Shown piece by piece: positions 1-9,729 of a stretch of DNA of 64,000 nt. The translations under genes were made by a program, and so were the position numbers. This stretch comes from Streptomyces aureus. GTDB lineage: Bacteria; Actinomycetota; Actinomycetes; Streptomycetales; Streptomycetaceae. The stretch lies in the NCBI RefSeq assembly GCF_000725495.1, contig NZ_JNZD01000005.1, positions 186,001 through 250,000 on the forward strand, read 5' to 3'. Within the stretch, counting starts at the first letter, position 1. Every line of letters begins with the position of its first letter. A model generated the notes under the pieces. It saw only the letters and a program-made list of their open reading frames with translations, did no database searches and was not told the DNA's origin.

Positions 1-7
1 CCCCGCT

Positions 8-72
8 CCTCAATCGCCGGAGGGGCTGAACTTTTCCCCGCCGGGGAGTTCCAGCCCGTCCGGCGATTGAGG
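8..72. repeat. Long imperfect palindrome downstream of valS
   Basis: Perfect 13-bp arms at 8-20 and 60-72 (CCTCAATCGCCGG and its complement) enclose a second nested stem (GGGCTG/AACT pairing with AGTT/CCAGCCC around CCCCGCCGGGG). The whole could fold into one hairpin of about 65 nt. From memory, sequences with a TCAATCGCCGG core recur between genes in many Streptomyces genomes, so this is probably a dispersed intergenic repeat rather than a dedicated site. It could also act as a backup terminator. Confidence 0.6.
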
Positions 73-166
73 ACGAGGCCGTCCAGGCCGAAGCGGGGGT
101 CCGGGGGCGGCAGCCCCCAGGGACGGGACGGGTAGGGGCGGAGGGGGCGAGAGAAGGTCGGGTGCA

Positions 167-210
167 GACCGAAGGCCCCCGGAACTGGGGAGTCCCGGAG
201 GCCTTCGGTC
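167..210 (-). terminator. Probable valS terminator hairpin
   Basis: An 11-bp perfect stem (167-177 with 200-210, GACCGAAGGCC) lies 12 bp past the valS stop codon. The loop can pair further internally. There is no U-tract, which is usual for streptomycete terminators. Confidence 0.6.
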
Positions 211-221
211 GGGCTGGGAGG

Positions 222-2846
222 CTACGCCTCCGGCAGCCGCTCCAGCTGGGTCTGGATGCGGGCGATGTCCTCGTCAGCCTTCGCGAGCCGGCCGCGGATC
301 TTGTCCACGACGTTGTCCGGAGCCTTGGCGAGGAACGCCTCGTTGCCGAGCTTGGCGTTGGCCTGGGCCTTCTCCTTCTCGGCGGCGGCGAGGTCCTTGG
401 CCAGCCGCTTGCGCTCCGCGGCGACGTCGATGGTGCCCGACAGGTCGAGCGCGACCGTGGCGCCCGCCACCGGCAGCGTCGCCGTGGCCGAGAAGCCCTC
501 GCCCTCCGGCTGGAGGCGCAGCAGCTGGCGGATGGCCGCCTCGTGCGGGGCGAGCGCCGTCCCGTCGAGGGTCAGCCGGGCCGGGACCCGCTGGCCGGGC
601 TGGAGGCCCTGGTCGGCGCGGAAGCGGCGGACCTCCGTGATGACCTGCTGGAGCTTCTCGATCTCCTGCTCGGCGGCCTCGTCGCGGAAGCCGCTGTCCT
701 TGGGCCAGTCGGCGATGACGACCGACTCGCCGCCGGTGAGCGTCGTCCACAGCGTCTCGGTGACGAAGGGGACGATCGGGTGGAGGAGACGGAGGGTGAC
801 GTCCAGGACCTCGCCGAGGACCCGGCCGGAGACCTTCGCGGGCTCGCCGCCGGCCATGAACGTGGTCTTGGACAGCTCGACGTACCAGTCGAAGACCTCG
901 TCCCACGCGAAGTGGTAAAGGGCGTCGGAGAGCTTCGCGAACTGGAAGTCCTCGTAGAACGCGTCGACTTCGGCGATGGTCTCGTTGAGCCGGGAGAGGA
1001 TCCAGCGGTCGGTCGCCGACAGCTCCTCCGGCTCGGGCAGCGGACCCTCGACCGTCGCGCCGTTCATCAGCGCGAAGCGGGTGGCGTTCCAGATCTTGTT
1101 GGCGAAGTTCCGGGAGGCCTGGACCCAGTCCTCTCCGATCGGCACGTCGGTACCGGGGTTGGCGCCCTTGGCGAGGGTGAAGCGGACGGCGTCGGAGCCG
1201 TACTTGTCCATCCAGTCGAGCGGGTCGACGACGTTGCCGAAGGACTTCGACATCTTCTTGCCGCGCTCGTCGCGGACCAGGCCGGTGAGGGCGATGGTCT
1301 TGAACGGGACCTCGCCGTCCATCGCGTACAGGCCGAACATCATCATCCGGGCGACCCAGAAGAAGATGATGTCGTGGCCGGTGAGCAGGACATCGGTCGA
1401 GTAGAACTTCTGCAGGTCGGGGGTGTTCTCCGGCCAGCCCAGCGTGGAGAACGGCCACAGGCCGGAGGAGAACCAGGTGTCGAGGACGTCGGTGTCCTGC
1501 GTCCAGCCCTCACCCGTGGGCGGCTCCTCGTCGGGTCCGACGCAGACGACCTGTCCCTCGGGCCCGTACCAGACCGGGATGCGGTGCCCCCACCACAACT
1601 GGCGCGAGATGCACCAGTCGTGCATGTTGTCGACCCAGTCGAAGTAGCGCTTCGACATGTCGGCGGGATGGATGGCGACCCGGCCGTCGCGGACCGCGTC
1701 ACCGGCGGCCTGCGCCAGCGGGGCGACCTTGACCCACCACTGCATCGACAGGCGCGGCTCGACCGTCGTCCTGCAGCGCGAGCAGTGGCCCACGGAGTGG
1801 ACGTAGGGGCGCTTCTCGGCGACGATCCGGCCCTGCGAGCGCAGTGCGCCGACGATGGCGGAACGGGCCTCGAAGCGGTCGAGTCCCTGGAAGGGGCCGT
1901 GGACCGTGATGACGGCGCGCTCGTCCATGACCGTGATCGACTCCAGGCCGTGGCGCTGGCCGATCGCGAAGTCGTTCGCGTCGTGGGCGGGGGTGACCTT
2001 GACGGCACCGGTGCCGAACTCGGGGTCGACGTGGGTGTCCGCGACGACGGGGATGGAGCGGTCGGTCAGCGGCAGCTTGATCCGCTTGCCCACGAGGTGC
2101 TTGTAGCGCTCGTCGTCCGGGTGGACGGCGACGGCGGTGTCACCGAGCATGGTCTCGGCACGGGTGGTGGCCACGACGAGGGTCTCGTCGCCCTCCCCGT
2201 ACTTGATGGAGACGAGCTCGCCGTCGTCCTCCTGGTACTCGACCTCGATGTCCGAGATGGCCGTGAGACAGCGCGGACACCAGTTGATGATCCGCTCGGC
2301 ACGGTAGATCAGCTCGTCGTCGTAGAGCTTCTTGAAGATGGTCTGGACGGCCTTGGACAGCCCCTCGTCCATCGTGAAGCGCTCACGGTCCCAGTCGACG
2401 CCGTCGCCGAGGCGGCGCATCTGGCCGAGGATCTTGCCGCCGTACTCTTCCTTCCACTGCCAGACCCGCTCGACGAACTCCTCGCGGCCCAGGTCGTGAC
2501 GGGACTTGCCCTCTTCGGCGAGTTGCTGCTCGACCTTGTTCTGCGTGGCGATTCCGGCGTGGTCCATGCCGGGGAGCCAGAGCGCCTCGTACCCCTGCAT
2601 GCGCTTACGACGCGTCAGCGCGTCCATCAGCGTGTGCTGGAAGGCGTGCCCCAGGTGCAGGCTTCCGGTGACGTTCGGCGGCGGGATGACGATGGTGTAC
2701 GGAGGCTTCTCGCTCTTCGCGTCGGCGGCGAAGTAACTCCGTTCTACCCAGCGCTCGTACAGCTCCCCCTCTACCTCGGCCGGCGCGTACTGGGTCGGCA
2801 GTTCGGTGTTGGGCTCTGATGGCTGCTGATGAGCGTTCTCGGTCAC
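222..2846 (-). CDS. valS: Valine--tRNA ligase
   Basis: This class I aminoacyl-tRNA synthetase charges tRNA-Val in the cytoplasm. The 874-residue length is normal for the family. The HIGH motif appears as HLGH at residues 64-67 and KMSKS at 531-535. The connective editing domain carries [10 protein letters not shown] near 228-236. A zinc-like CxxC pair (CPRC, 190-193) and the anticodon-binding region with a basic coiled-coil tail ([17 protein letters not shown]) are also visible. The start is GTG. The preceding bases show no ribosome-binding site but do show a TAAACT -10-like hexamer six bases before the start, so the transcript may be leaderless. It is divergent from the Pro/Gly-rich membrane protein gene. 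Confidence 0.97.
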   Translation of the reverse strand: MTENAHQQPSEPNTELPTQYAPAEVEGELYERWVERSYFAADAKSEKPPYTIVIPPPNVTGSLHLGHAFQHTLMDALTRRKRMQGYEALWLPGMDHAGIATQNKVEQQLAEEGKSRHDLGREEFVERVWQWKEEYGGKILGQMRRLGDGVDWDRERFTMDEGLSKAVQTIFKKLYDDELIYRAERIINWCPRCLTAISDIEVEYQEDDGELVSIKYGEGDETLVVATTRAETMLGDTAVAVHPDDERYKHLVGKRIKLPLTDRSIPVVADTHVDPEFGTGAVKVTPAHDANDFAIGQRHGLESITVMDERAVITVHGPFQGLDRFEARSAIVGALRSQGRIVAEKRPYVHSVGHCSRCRTTVEPRLSMQWWVKVAPLAQAAGDAVRDGRVAIHPADMSKRYFDWVDNMHDWCISRQLWWGHRIPVWYGPEGQVVCVGPDEEPPTGEGWTQDTDVLDTWFSSGLWPFSTLGWPENTPDLQKFYSTDVLLTGHDIIFFWVARMMMFGLYAMDGEVPFKTIALTGLVRDERGKKMSKSFGNVVDPLDWMDKYGSDAVRFTLAKGANPGTDVPIGEDWVQASRNFANKIWNATRFALMNGATVEGPLPEPEELSATDRWILSRLNETIAEVDAFYEDFQFAKLSDALYHFAWDEVFDWYVELSKTTFMAGGEPAKVSGRVLGEVLDVTLRLLHPIVPFVTETLWTTLTGGESVVIADWPKDSGFRDEAAEQEIEKLQQVITEVRRFRADQGLQPGQRVPARLTLDGTALAPHEAAIRQLLRLQPEGEGFSATATLPVAGATVALDLSGTIDVAAERKRLAKDLAAAEKEKAQANAKLGNEAFLAKAPDNVVDKIRGRLAKADEDIARIQTQLERLPEA

Positions 2847-2983
2847 GGGATCAGTTTAGGGGCGTCACGCCGGTGTCCCGAAACGGGATTACTTCGTAAC
2901 GGTGCACCCCCTGCGGACCTGGGGGCCTGACCTGTGCGTCAGGATGTCAGGAACACATAAGGCATCTGGAGGGGAACCCAGAA

Positions 2984-3943
2984 ATGAGCTACAACCAGCC
3001 GGGCCCGTACGGCGGGCAGCCCCAGCAGCCCGGACCCTACGGTCAGCCGGGCGGCCAGCCCGGCCCCTACGGCCAGCAGCCGCCGGCCCCCCAGCCCGGC
3101 TACGGCTACCCCCAGCAGGCTCCCCCGGCGCAGCCCGGCTACGGATACCCGCAGCAGGCTCCGGGCGTGCCGCCGCAGACCCCTCCGTACGGCCAGCCGC
3201 CCGCCTACGGGCAGCAGCCGCCCTACGGCACGGTCCCGATGCCCCCCGCGCCGTCCGGCGGCAAGAAGAAGACGGCCCTGATCATCATCGGCGTGGCCGT
3301 GGTGGCGGCGGTCGCGGTGGGCGCGTACCTGGTGTTCGGCGGCAGCGGCGGCAACGGTGACGTGGCCGACGACGGGCCCCACAAGCTGACGACGCCGGCG
3401 ACGGTGATCGACGGCCAGTACAAGCGCATGGGCAAGGACCAGGGCCCGCAGGACCCGTCCTCCGGGGACGCCAAGGACCTGGCTGCCAGCGGCATCACCA
3501 ACTCCAAGTCGGTGAGCGGGATCTACTCCACGATCGACCTGAGCAACCCGGACACCCTGAAGGACCCGACCGCGATCGCCGGGTCCAAGGCCATCACCTT
3601 CTCCGGCCTCTACGGCAAGGTGAAGGACCCCGCGGCGGCCATCGACGCCTCGTTCGCCAACATCAAGAAGGACTCGGCCAAGGAGTCCACCTCCAAGATC
3701 GAGTTCGTGGGCGACGCCAAGTCCGTGAGCCCGGCCGGCCTGGACGGCGCCATCATGAAGTGCCAGGAGGCGAAGGCACTCAACTCGGCGACGGGCAAGA
3801 CGGACACCCAGTACATGTGCATGTGGGCCGACTACAGCACGCTCGGCTTCGGCGTGGCCGCCCAGGGCGGCCAGGGCGTGAGCATGGACGAGTCGGCCCG
3901 GGTGACCGCGGCGCTGCGCAAGGACATCCGCGTCCCGGCGTGA
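2984..3943 (+). CDS. Membrane protein with Pro/Gly/Tyr/Gln-rich N-terminal repeats
   Basis: The protein has 319 residues. Residues 1-90 are a low-complexity cytoplasmic tail built from PGPYGQ/PGYGYPQQ units. A short basic patch (GKKKT) and one transmembrane helix (about residues 96-118) follow, then an extracytoplasmic domain of about 200 residues with no motif I recognise; a single Cys pair (MKCQEA...YMCMW) could form a disulfide. A strong ribosome-binding site (GGAGGGGAA) precedes the ATG. This architecture is common in actinobacteria, where proline-rich tails often mediate self-association, but no function can be assigned. It converges on clpX across a perfect hairpin. Confidence 0.85.
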   Translation: MSYNQPGPYGGQPQQPGPYGQPGGQPGPYGQQPPAPQPGYGYPQQAPPAQPGYGYPQQAPGVPPQTPPYGQPPAYGQQPPYGTVPMPPAPSGGKKKTALIIIGVAVVAAVAVGAYLVFGGSGGNGDVADDGPHKLTTPATVIDGQYKRMGKDQGPQDPSSGDAKDLAASGITNSKSVSGIYSTIDLSNPDTLKDPTAIAGSKAITFSGLYGKVKDPAAAIDASFANIKKDSAKESTSKIEFVGDAKSVSPAGLDGAIMKCQEAKALNSATGKTDTQYMCMWADYSTLGFGVAAQGGQGVSMDESARVTAALRKDIRVPA

Positions 3944-3966
3944 CCTTCCGCCCCGCAGAAGACGAA

Positions 3967-3996
3967 GAGGCGCCCGGCGTTCCCGCCGGGCGCCTC
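3967..3996. terminator. Bidirectional terminator between membrane gene and clpX
   Basis: A perfect 13-bp stem (3967-3979 with 3984-3996, GAGGCGCCCGGCG) with a TTCC loop sits between two convergent genes, so it can serve both. Confidence 0.8.
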
Positions 3997-4011
3997 TCGT
4001 CTGTCCGGTGA

Positions 4012-5298
4012 CTACGCGGTCTTCGCCTCGCCCGGGCCGCCGCGGCGGGCGTCCCTCGGGATCAGGGTGGGGTTGACGTTGCGCAGGACTACGTCTGCGG
4101 TGATGACGACGCGGGCGACGTCCTTGCGGGACGGGACCTCGTACATTACGGCCTGGAGGACTTCCTCCATGATGGCGCGCAGGCCGCGGGCGCCGGTCTG
4201 GCGCAGGATGGCCTGGTCGGCGATGGCCTCCAGCGCCTCGCGCTCGAAGTCCAGCTCCACGCCGTCGAGTTCGAAGAGGCGCTGGTACTGCTTGACCAGC
4301 GCGTTGCGCGGCTCGACCAGGATCTGCAGGAGCGCCTCGCGGTCCAGGTTGTGGACCGAGGTGATGACGGGCAGACGGCCGATGAACTCGGGGATCATGC
4401 CGAACTTGACCAGGTCCTCCGGCATGACGGCCTCGAACTGGTCCTTGGACTCCAGCTCGCGCTTGGAGCGGATCGTCGCGCCGAAGCCGATGCCCTTCGC
4501 TCCCGCCCGGGACTCGATGAGCTTCTCCAGGCCCGCGAAGGCGCCGCCCACGATGAACAGGACGTTCGTCGTGTCGATCTGGATGAACTCCTGGTGCGGG
4601 TGCTTGCGTCCGCCCTGCGGCGGCACCGAGGCCGTCGTGCCCTCGAGGATCTTCAGGAGCGCCTGCTGCACGCCCTCACCGGAGACGTCGCGCGTGATCG
4701 ACGGGTTTTCGCTCTTACGGGCGACCTTGTCGATCTCGTCGATGTAGATGATCCCGGTCTCGGCCTTCTTGACGTCGTAGTCGGCGGCCTGGATCAGCTT
4801 CAGCAGGATGTTCTCGACATCCTCGCCGACGTACCCCGCCTCCGTCAGCGCCGTGGCGTCGGCGATGGCGAACGGGACGTTCAGCATGCGGGCGAGAGTC
4901 TGGGCGAGGAGCGTCTTGCCGGAGCCCGTGGGGCCCAGCAGGAGGATGTTGGACTTCGCCAACTCGATGGCGTCCTCGCGGTTCTGGCCCGTGGCGTTCT
5001 CACCGGCCTGGACCCGCTTGTAGTGGTTGTACACCGCGACGGAGAGGGCCTTCTTCGCCGACTCCTGGCCGACGACGTACCCCTCCAGGAACTCGTAGAT
5101 CTCGCGGGGCTTGGGGAGTTCCTCCCAGCGCACCTCGCTCGTCTCGGCGAGCTCCTCCTCGATGATCTCGTTGCAGAGATCGATGCACTCGTCGCAGATG
5201 TACACACCGGGGCCTGCGATGAGCTTCTTGACCTGCTTCTGGCTCTTGCCGCAGAACGAGCACTTGAGCAGATCGCCGCCGTCACCGATGCGTGCCAC
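4012..5298 (-). CDS. clpX: ATP-dependent Clp protease ATP-binding subunit ClpX
   Basis: This AAA+ unfoldase feeds substrates to ClpP. The 428-residue length is typical. The N-terminal zinc-binding domain has Cys13, Cys16, Cys35 and Cys38. Walker A is GPTGSGKT (122-129) and Walker B IIYIDEID (183-190). The pore loop is GYVG (155-158), the RKH loop lies at 231-233, and the ClpP-docking IGF loop at 270-272. I chose the GTG at 5298 because AAGGGGAAG lies just upstream and the product begins in the conserved [15 protein letters not shown]. The frame stays open for 38 further codons upstream, but those look non-conserved. It follows clpP2 after a 160-bp gap that holds a strong hairpin. Confidence 0.96.
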   Translation of the reverse strand: MARIGDGGDLLKCSFCGKSQKQVKKLIAGPGVYICDECIDLCNEIIEEELAETSEVRWEELPKPREIYEFLEGYVVGQESAKKALSVAVYNHYKRVQAGENATGQNREDAIELAKSNILLLGPTGSGKTLLAQTLARMLNVPFAIADATALTEAGYVGEDVENILLKLIQAADYDVKKAETGIIYIDEIDKVARKSENPSITRDVSGEGVQQALLKILEGTTASVPPQGGRKHPHQEFIQIDTTNVLFIVGGAFAGLEKLIESRAGAKGIGFGATIRSKRELESKDQFEAVMPEDLVKFGMIPEFIGRLPVITSVHNLDREALLQILVEPRNALVKQYQRLFELDGVELDFEREALEAIADQAILRQTGARGLRAIMEEVLQAVMYEVPSRKDVARVVITADVVLRNVNPTLIPRDARRGGPGEAKTA

Positions 5299-5396
5299 GG
5301 TGTGCTTCCCCTTCGCCTGGGAGCCGCCTGGGTCCAGCGGCTCCTGGTGCTGCCTTATGTCCGACGGTACCTTGCCGAGCCCCTCGTTCGGGCCCC

Positions 5397-5434
5397 CCTT
5401 GGCGCGGTTCACTTTGTCGTGAACCGCGCCAAGG
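5397..5434 (-). terminator. 16-bp perfect hairpin between clpP2 and clpX
   Basis: The arms 5397-5412 and 5419-5434 (CCTTGGCGCGGTTCAC and complement) pair perfectly around a 6-base loop, 24 bp past the clpP2 stop. On the transcribed strand it is followed by a G/C run rather than U. It is a likely terminator, attenuator or mRNA-processing stem that sets clpX expression apart from clpP1-clpP2. Confidence 0.65.
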
Positions 5435-5458
5435 AGCGGCAGACGATACAGCGATACG

Positions 5459-6139
5459 TCACACCACCGCGGAGTTGTTCATCTTCCGGGTGGAAATGAT
5501 CTGGTCGATCAGGCCGTAGGCCAGCGCGTCCTCGGCCGTGAGGATCTTGTCGCGCTCGATGTCCTCGCGGATCTTCTCGATCGGCGTGGTCGAGTGCTTG
5601 GCCAGCATGTCCTCCAGCTGACCACGCATACGAAGGATCTCGTTCGCGGCGATCTCGAGGTCGGAGACCTGTCCCCGACCGGTCTCGCTGTAGGGCTGGT
5701 GGATCAGCACACGGGCGTTCGGAAGTGCCATGCGCTTGCCCGGGGTGCCGGCGGCCAGCAGGATCGCGGCGGCCGAGGCGGCCTGGCCCATGCAGACCGT
5801 CTGGATGTCCGGCTTCACGAACTGCATCGTGTCGTAGATGGCCGTGAGGGCCGTGAACGAGCCGCCGGGGCTGTTGATGTAGACCGAGATGTCGCGGTCG
5901 GGGTCCATCGACTCCAGGCACAGCAGCTGCGCCATGACGTCGTTGGCGGAGGCGTCGTCGATCTGCACGCCGAGGAAGATCACGCGCTCCTCGAACAGCT
6001 TCGCGTACGGGTCGTACTCACGCACGCCCTGCGAGGTGCGCTCGACGAAGCGCGGGATGACGTAGCGGGACTCCGCGCGAGGACCGGTGTACTCGGCCTG
6101 CGTGCGGGCGTAGAGGCCGCTGCCGGGGAAGTCGTTCAC
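5459..6139 (-). CDS. clpP2: ATP-dependent Clp protease proteolytic subunit ClpP2
   Basis: This serine peptidase of the Clp core (226 residues) has a complete catalytic triad: Ser122 in GQAASAAA, His147 in LIHQPY, and Asp197 in ERDKIL. It forms heteromeric rings with ClpP1, encoded 117 bp upstream, and docks ClpX or ClpC. The GTG start has a good ribosome-binding site (CAGGAGA). The N-terminal extension of about 45 residues before the ClpP fold probably includes a propeptide, as is usual for actinobacterial ClpP proteins. Confidence 0.95.
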   Translation of the reverse strand: MNDFPGSGLYARTQAEYTGPRAESRYVIPRFVERTSQGVREYDPYAKLFEERVIFLGVQIDDASANDVMAQLLCLESMDPDRDISVYINSPGGSFTALTAIYDTMQFVKPDIQTVCMGQAASAAAILLAAGTPGKRMALPNARVLIHQPYSETGRGQVSDLEIAANEILRMRGQLEDMLAKHSTTPIEKIREDIERDKILTAEDALAYGLIDQIISTRKMNNSAVV

Positions 6140-6256
6140 TGTGTCTCCTGGAAAACCTGAAAAGGGCTGAGCGGTCGGCTGAGGGCGCGCGACGGGCCTG
6201 GACCCACCGGGAGGCGGGCAGAGGCCCCGCGCCGCCCTCGGGGGCGCTGGAGGGGC

Positions 6257-6874
6257 TTACGACGCCCCGGTGCCGCCGCCGCCCGGCATCCCGGCAGCGG
6301 TGGGCACGATGTCGTCGATGAGGCCGTACTCCTTGGCCTCGATCGGGTCGAACCAGCGGTCGCGGTCCGAGTCGCGCGTGACCTGCTCTACGGTCTGACC
6401 GGTGTGGAAGGCGGTCAGCTCCGCCATCCGCTTCTTGGTGTGCAGCAGCCGCTCGGCGTGGATCTTGATGTCCGACGCGGAGCCCGCGAGACCCGCGGAG
6501 GGCTGGTGGATCAGGATCTCGGCGTTCGGCAGCGCGAAGCGCTTGCCGGGGGTGCCGGCGCTGAGCAGGAACTGGCCCATCGAAGCCGCCATGCCCATGG
6601 CGATCGTCACCACGTCGTTCTTGATGAACTGCATGGTGTCGTAGATCGCCATGCCGGCGGTGATCGATCCGCCGGGGCTGTTGATGTAGAGGTAGATGTC
6701 CTTGTCCGGGTCGGCGGCAAGGAGCAGCAGCTGCGCCGTGATCTTGTTGGCGATGTCATCGTCGACCGCCTGGCCGAGGAAGATGATTCGCTCGCCGAGC
6801 AGTCGGTTGTAGACCTGGTCGCCGAGGCCACCACCGATGGGGTCGCCGGCAGCTGTGGGCATCAGATTCGTCAC
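6257..6874 (-). CDS. clpP1: ATP-dependent Clp protease proteolytic subunit ClpP1
   Basis: Numbered from the GTG at 6874, the protein has 205 residues and an intact Ser98 (MAASMGQ), His123 (LIHQPSA) and Asp172 (DRDRWF) triad. The GTG at 6874 has a strong AGGTGG ribosome-binding site. An upstream in-frame GTG at 6914-6916 would add 14 residues (total 219) but has a weaker site; homologues are annotated both ways. It is first gene of clpP1-clpP2(-clpX). A candidate ClgR operator lies about 170 bp upstream, consistent with the known ClgR control of clp genes in Streptomyces. Confidence 0.94.
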   Translation of the reverse strand: MTNLMPTAAGDPIGGGLGDQVYNRLLGERIIFLGQAVDDDIANKITAQLLLLAADPDKDIYLYINSPGGSITAGMAIYDTMQFIKNDVVTIAMGMAASMGQFLLSAGTPGKRFALPNAEILIHQPSAGLAGSASDIKIHAERLLHTKKRMAELTAFHTGQTVEQVTRDSDRDRWFDPIEAKEYGLIDDIVPTAAGMPGGGGTGAS

Positions 6875-7041
6875 GTATCCACCTGCTCGTCTTACGACGG
6901 CGCCGGGCCGTCTCACGTCTTCTGCAGGGCCTGGGACCCCGGGTTCCGCGCCGCCTCCCGACGGCGTCCGGAGACTCCCCTGCCCTCGTATTCATGGACC
7001 CTAACGCGCGGGTCCCTCCGGGGAATCCCGCAGAGGGAACT

Positions 7042-7055
7042 GTTCGCTGTGAGCG
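7042..7055 (-). promoter_or_regulatory. Candidate ClgR operator upstream of clpP1
   Basis: The sequence GTTCGCTGTGAGCG fits GTTCGC-N5-GCG, which I recall as the published streptomycete ClgR box. It sits in the expected place, about 170 bp before the clpP1 start. The match is by eye, and the motif is short enough to occur by chance in GC-rich DNA. Confidence 0.5.
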
Positions 7056-7383
7056 CATGCGCTGCGCGGGCTTCACCAGGGTGCCGGGCGCCCTTGCCCG
7101 GCGGGCTCGCGGGGTGAGGGGCACCCTCGAACGGCCGCGCCCGCGACGCGGGGGTCGGGCTCGTGCCGGGCCGGCTCGGCGCCGAGCGGCTGCCGCCCGG
7201 GCGCCGCGGGCGGGTGCGGGCTGTCGTGGGCCGCTCGCGCGGTTCCTCGCGCCCCTGGGTGGGCCGGTAGGGCCTGCGGGGAGGTGTCCCCGGGGCTGTG
7301 GGAAGGCGGGTCGCGGGCTGCGGGGAGGCGGGTCGTGGGCTGCGGGGAGCCGGTGAGGTTCCGGCGCCCTTGTCCGGGTACGG

Positions 7384-7424
7384 CGACGGGCCCCCGGGGA
7401 CGTGGTGTTCCCGGGGGCCCGTCG
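7384..7424 (-). terminator. tig terminator
   Basis: A 15-bp perfect stem (7384-7398 with 7410-7424, CGACGGGCCCCCGGG) with an 11-base loop lies 21 bp after the tig stop codon. Confidence 0.75.
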
Positions 7425-7445
7425 GAAGGTCTACCGCTGAGGCGA

Positions 7446-8819
7446 TCAGGCCTCGGTGGTCTCCTCGGACTCGGTGGTGGCCTCGACGGTCTCGCCCGTC
7501 TCGTCCTCCTCGTCGTCCAGGTCGACGATCTCGCCGTTCGTGTCCTTGACCGTGGCGGCCTCGACGACGACCGCGAGCGCCTTGCCGCGGGCGACCTCGC
7601 CGACGAGCATCGGGACCTGGCCGCCCTCGACGACGGCCTGGGCGAACTGGTCGGGGGACATGCCGGAGGAGGCCGCGCGCCGCATGAGGTGCTCGGTGAG
7701 CTCCTCCTGGTTGACGTTCAGCTTCTCCTTGTTGACGAGCTCGTCGAGGACGAACTGCGTCTTGATGCCCTTGACCGCGGCTTCCTTGGTCTCGGCGTCG
7801 AACTCTTCCTCGGTCTTGCCCTGGATCTCCAGGTACTTCGCGAGGTCGAGGCCCATCTGGCCGAGCTGGTGGTGCTCGAGGTTGTGCTTACGGGTGTTGA
7901 TCTCGTCCTCGAGCAGCTTCTCGGGGACGGGCACCTCGACGAGCTCCAGCAGCTTCTCCAGGACGCGCTCCTGGGCCTGCGTGGCCTGGTCGTACTGCTT
8001 CATGTTCTCGAGGCGCTTGCGGCTGTCGGCCTTCAGCTCGTCGAGGGTGTCGAACTCGGAGGCGAGCTGCGCGAACTCGTCGTCCAGCTCGGGCAGTTCA
8101 CGCGCGGCGACCTGGGTGACCTTGACGGTGACCTCGGCCTCCTTGCCGGCGGCGGAGCCGCCCTTGAGCTCGGAGGAGAAGGTGGCCTCGCCACCGGCCT
8201 CCAGGCCCTTCACGGCCTCGTCGATGCCGTCGAGCAGCTCGCCGGAGCCGATGGTGTACGAGACGCCGCTGGCGACACCGTCCTCCAGGACCTCGCCGTC
8301 GACCTTGGCCTCGAGGTCGATCGTGACGACGTCGGCGTCCTGGGCGGCACGCTCGACCGGGGAGGTCGACGCGAAGCGCTCGCGCAGGTCGGAGACGGCC
8401 TTCTCGACGTCCTCGTCGCTGACCTCGATGGCGTCGACCTCGACCTCGATGCCGGAGTAGTCCGGGATCTCGATGGCGGGACGGACGTCGACCTCGGCGG
8501 TGAAGTTCAGCGTCTCGCCGTCCTTCAGCTCGGTGATGTCGACCTCGGGCTGGCCGAGGACGTTCAGCTCAGCCTCGTTGACCGCTTCGGTGTAGAACTT
8601 CGGGAGCGCGTCGTTGACGGCCTCCTCGAGCACGGCGCCCCGACCGAACCGCTGGTCGATGACGCGCGCCGGGATCTTGCCCTTCCGGAACCCCTTCACC
8701 GTGACCTGCTGGTTGATCTTCTTGTACGCCGCGTCGAGGCTGTCCTTGAGCTCCTCGAAGGGCACCTCGACAGTGAGCCGAACCCGGGTCGGGTTCAGGG
8801 TCTCCACGGCGCTCTTCAC
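7446..8819 (-). CDS. tig: Trigger factor
   Basis: This ribosome-associated chaperone with peptidyl-prolyl isomerase activity has 457 residues. The N-terminal ribosome-docking signature is visible as [17 protein letters not shown] (about 43-59). An FKBP-like PPIase middle domain and a long helical C-terminal arm follow. The last 30 residues are very acidic and Thr/Glu-rich ([18 protein letters not shown]), as in many actinobacterial trigger factors. I chose the GTG at 8819 because AAGGAG lies at ideal spacing and the product starts [12 protein letters not shown]. The reading frame continues upstream through the tRNA-Pro gene, which is not coding. Confidence 0.96.
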   Translation of the reverse strand: MKSAVETLNPTRVRLTVEVPFEELKDSLDAAYKKINQQVTVKGFRKGKIPARVIDQRFGRGAVLEEAVNDALPKFYTEAVNEAELNVLGQPEVDITELKDGETLNFTAEVDVRPAIEIPDYSGIEVEVDAIEVSDEDVEKAVSDLRERFASTSPVERAAQDADVVTIDLEAKVDGEVLEDGVASGVSYTIGSGELLDGIDEAVKGLEAGGEATFSSELKGGSAAGKEAEVTVKVTQVAARELPELDDEFAQLASEFDTLDELKADSRKRLENMKQYDQATQAQERVLEKLLELVEVPVPEKLLEDEINTRKHNLEHHQLGQMGLDLAKYLEIQGKTEEEFDAETKEAAVKGIKTQFVLDELVNKEKLNVNQEELTEHLMRRAASSGMSPDQFAQAVVEGGQVPMLVGEVARGKALAVVVEAATVKDTNGEIVDLDDEEDETGETVEATTESEETTEA

Positions 8820-9019
8820 GGTTCGGTCTCCTTGTGGCTGACTTCTTGGGGGGTTCTGCTGCGTGCCGCTGCCGGCCGGGCAGAGCCCTGGGCGGATTCC
8901 GCGGCCCTTGAGAGACGTAACAGTGCAGACATACGGGCACGCAGCTTGCATAGTAACCGCAGGCGGTACACGGCCCAAAAGGCGATCTTGTCCGGGCGGA
9001 TCCTGCGCGGCCCTGCCGG

Positions 9020-9096
9020 TGGTCGGGGTGGCGGGATTTGAACCCACGGCCTTCCGCTCCCAAAGCGGACGCGCTACCAAGCTGCGCCACACCCCG
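9020..9096 (-). tRNA. tRNA-Pro (anticodon TGG)
   Basis: This is a 77-nt cloverleaf. The acceptor stem is CGGGGTG/CACCCCG, the anticodon stem TCCGC/GCGGA with loop TTTGGGA (anticodon TGG), and the T-arm GGTTCAAATCC. Discriminator A and a genome-encoded CCA are present. It lies about 200 bp upstream of tig on the same strand. A TACCCT -10-like hexamer is seen about 20 bases before the tRNA. Confidence 0.96.
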
Positions 9097-9247
9097 TCGG
9101 TGCGACACGTAGGGTACATGCCCGCAGACGCTGCGGCGGCCGCATTTCGCGAGCGCCGACGCGGGCGGGAACGGGGTGTGCATTGCGGGCCCTCGACCCG
9201 CTACGATGCATCCTGTGCCGCGGTCGCTGACCTGCGGCGCGTGCCGT

Positions 9248-9321
9248 GCGGGTGTAGCTCAATGGTAGAGCACTAGTCTTCCAAACTAGCTACGCGGGTT
9301 CGATTCCCGTCACCCGCTCCA
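9248..9321 (+). tRNA. tRNA-Gly (anticodon TCC)
   Basis: This is a 74-nt tRNA. The acceptor is GCGGGTG/CACCCGC, the anticodon stem CTAGT/ACTAG with loop CTTCCAA (anticodon TCC), the T-arm GGTTCGATTCC, and CCA is encoded. Its 3' end faces an integrase remnant (9388-9729), the usual arrangement at a tRNA attachment site. Confidence 0.96.
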
Positions 9322-9329
9322 GATGGCAG

Positions 9330-9367
9330 AAGGCCAGGCCGGAAGACAATTCCTCCGCCTGGCCTTT
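9330..9367 (+). terminator. Terminator after tRNA-Gly
   Basis: A 10-bp perfect stem AAGGCCAGGC/GCCTGGCCTT (9330-9339 with 9357-9366) begins 9 bases after the tRNA and is followed by TTG. It could also terminate the opposing integrase remnant. Confidence 0.65.
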
Positions 9368-9387
9368 GTCGCATCCGAGGGCTCCGA

Positions 9388-9729
9388 TCAGCCCTCCGTG
9401 CCCGCCCCGTGCCCGTCGGGCTTCTTATCTTTCTTCTTGCTTCTACGCGCCCCCCGTTTGCGCCCCTTTTTCACCAGCCCGCTCACCGCGTCGGCGATCA
9501 GCCGGTCACGGTCTGCACTGGCGTGCTGATAGATCAGTGCGGCGCGGGCGGTGCTGTGCCCCATGCGTGCCATCAGCTCCCGCGTGCTCGCTCCCGTGGA
9601 GGCGGCGAGAGTGTTCCCCGTGTGCCGAAGATCATGAAAATGCATGCCCGTGATCCCGGCGTCCGCGCAGGCCCGGCGCCACAGCAGGTTGACGTGGTTG
9701 CGGCGCGGGGTGGCCCCGTCAATGTCCGC
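9388..9729 (-). pseudogene. Truncated tyrosine recombinase (integrase) C-terminal remnant
   Basis: The frame reads DIDGATPRRNHVNLLWRR, then the core HDLRHTGNTLAAS (the HxxR box) and MGHSTARAALIYQH with the nucleophile Tyr, then a Lys/Arg-rich tail. That covers only about the last 110 residues of a 370-450 residue integrase; the N-terminal DNA-binding half and the first catalytic Arg are gone. In the same frame it is preceded directly by the TGA of the next gene (9730-9732), so it has no start codon of its own except an internal ATG at 9645. It points toward tRNA-Gly, as integrases of tRNA-targeting elements do. The break probably marks a deletion that removed the rest of an integrated element. 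Confidence 0.8.

Larger units (their letters stand above)
6875..7445. other. Noncoding stretch between tig and clpP1
   Basis: About 570 bp hold no convincing gene. Present are the clpP1 upstream region with a ClgR-like box (7042-7055), a G-rich stretch with a near-duplicate of about 22 bp (GGCGGGTCGCGGGCTGCGGGGA, around 7308-7352), and the tig terminator. Apparent reading frames here are low-complexity Arg/Gly/Ala and lack ribosome-binding sites. Confidence 0.6.

Noticed and set aside
162..2819. 885-residue open frame antisense to valS
   Set aside because: It is the mirror of a highly GC-biased gene; the product is Arg/Leu/Gly/Val-rich low complexity with no domain and lies entirely under valS.
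8820..9119. N-terminal extension of tig through the tRNA-Pro gene
   Set aside because: The added residues are translated tRNA sequence; the GTG at 8819 has an ideal ribosome-binding site and conserved start.
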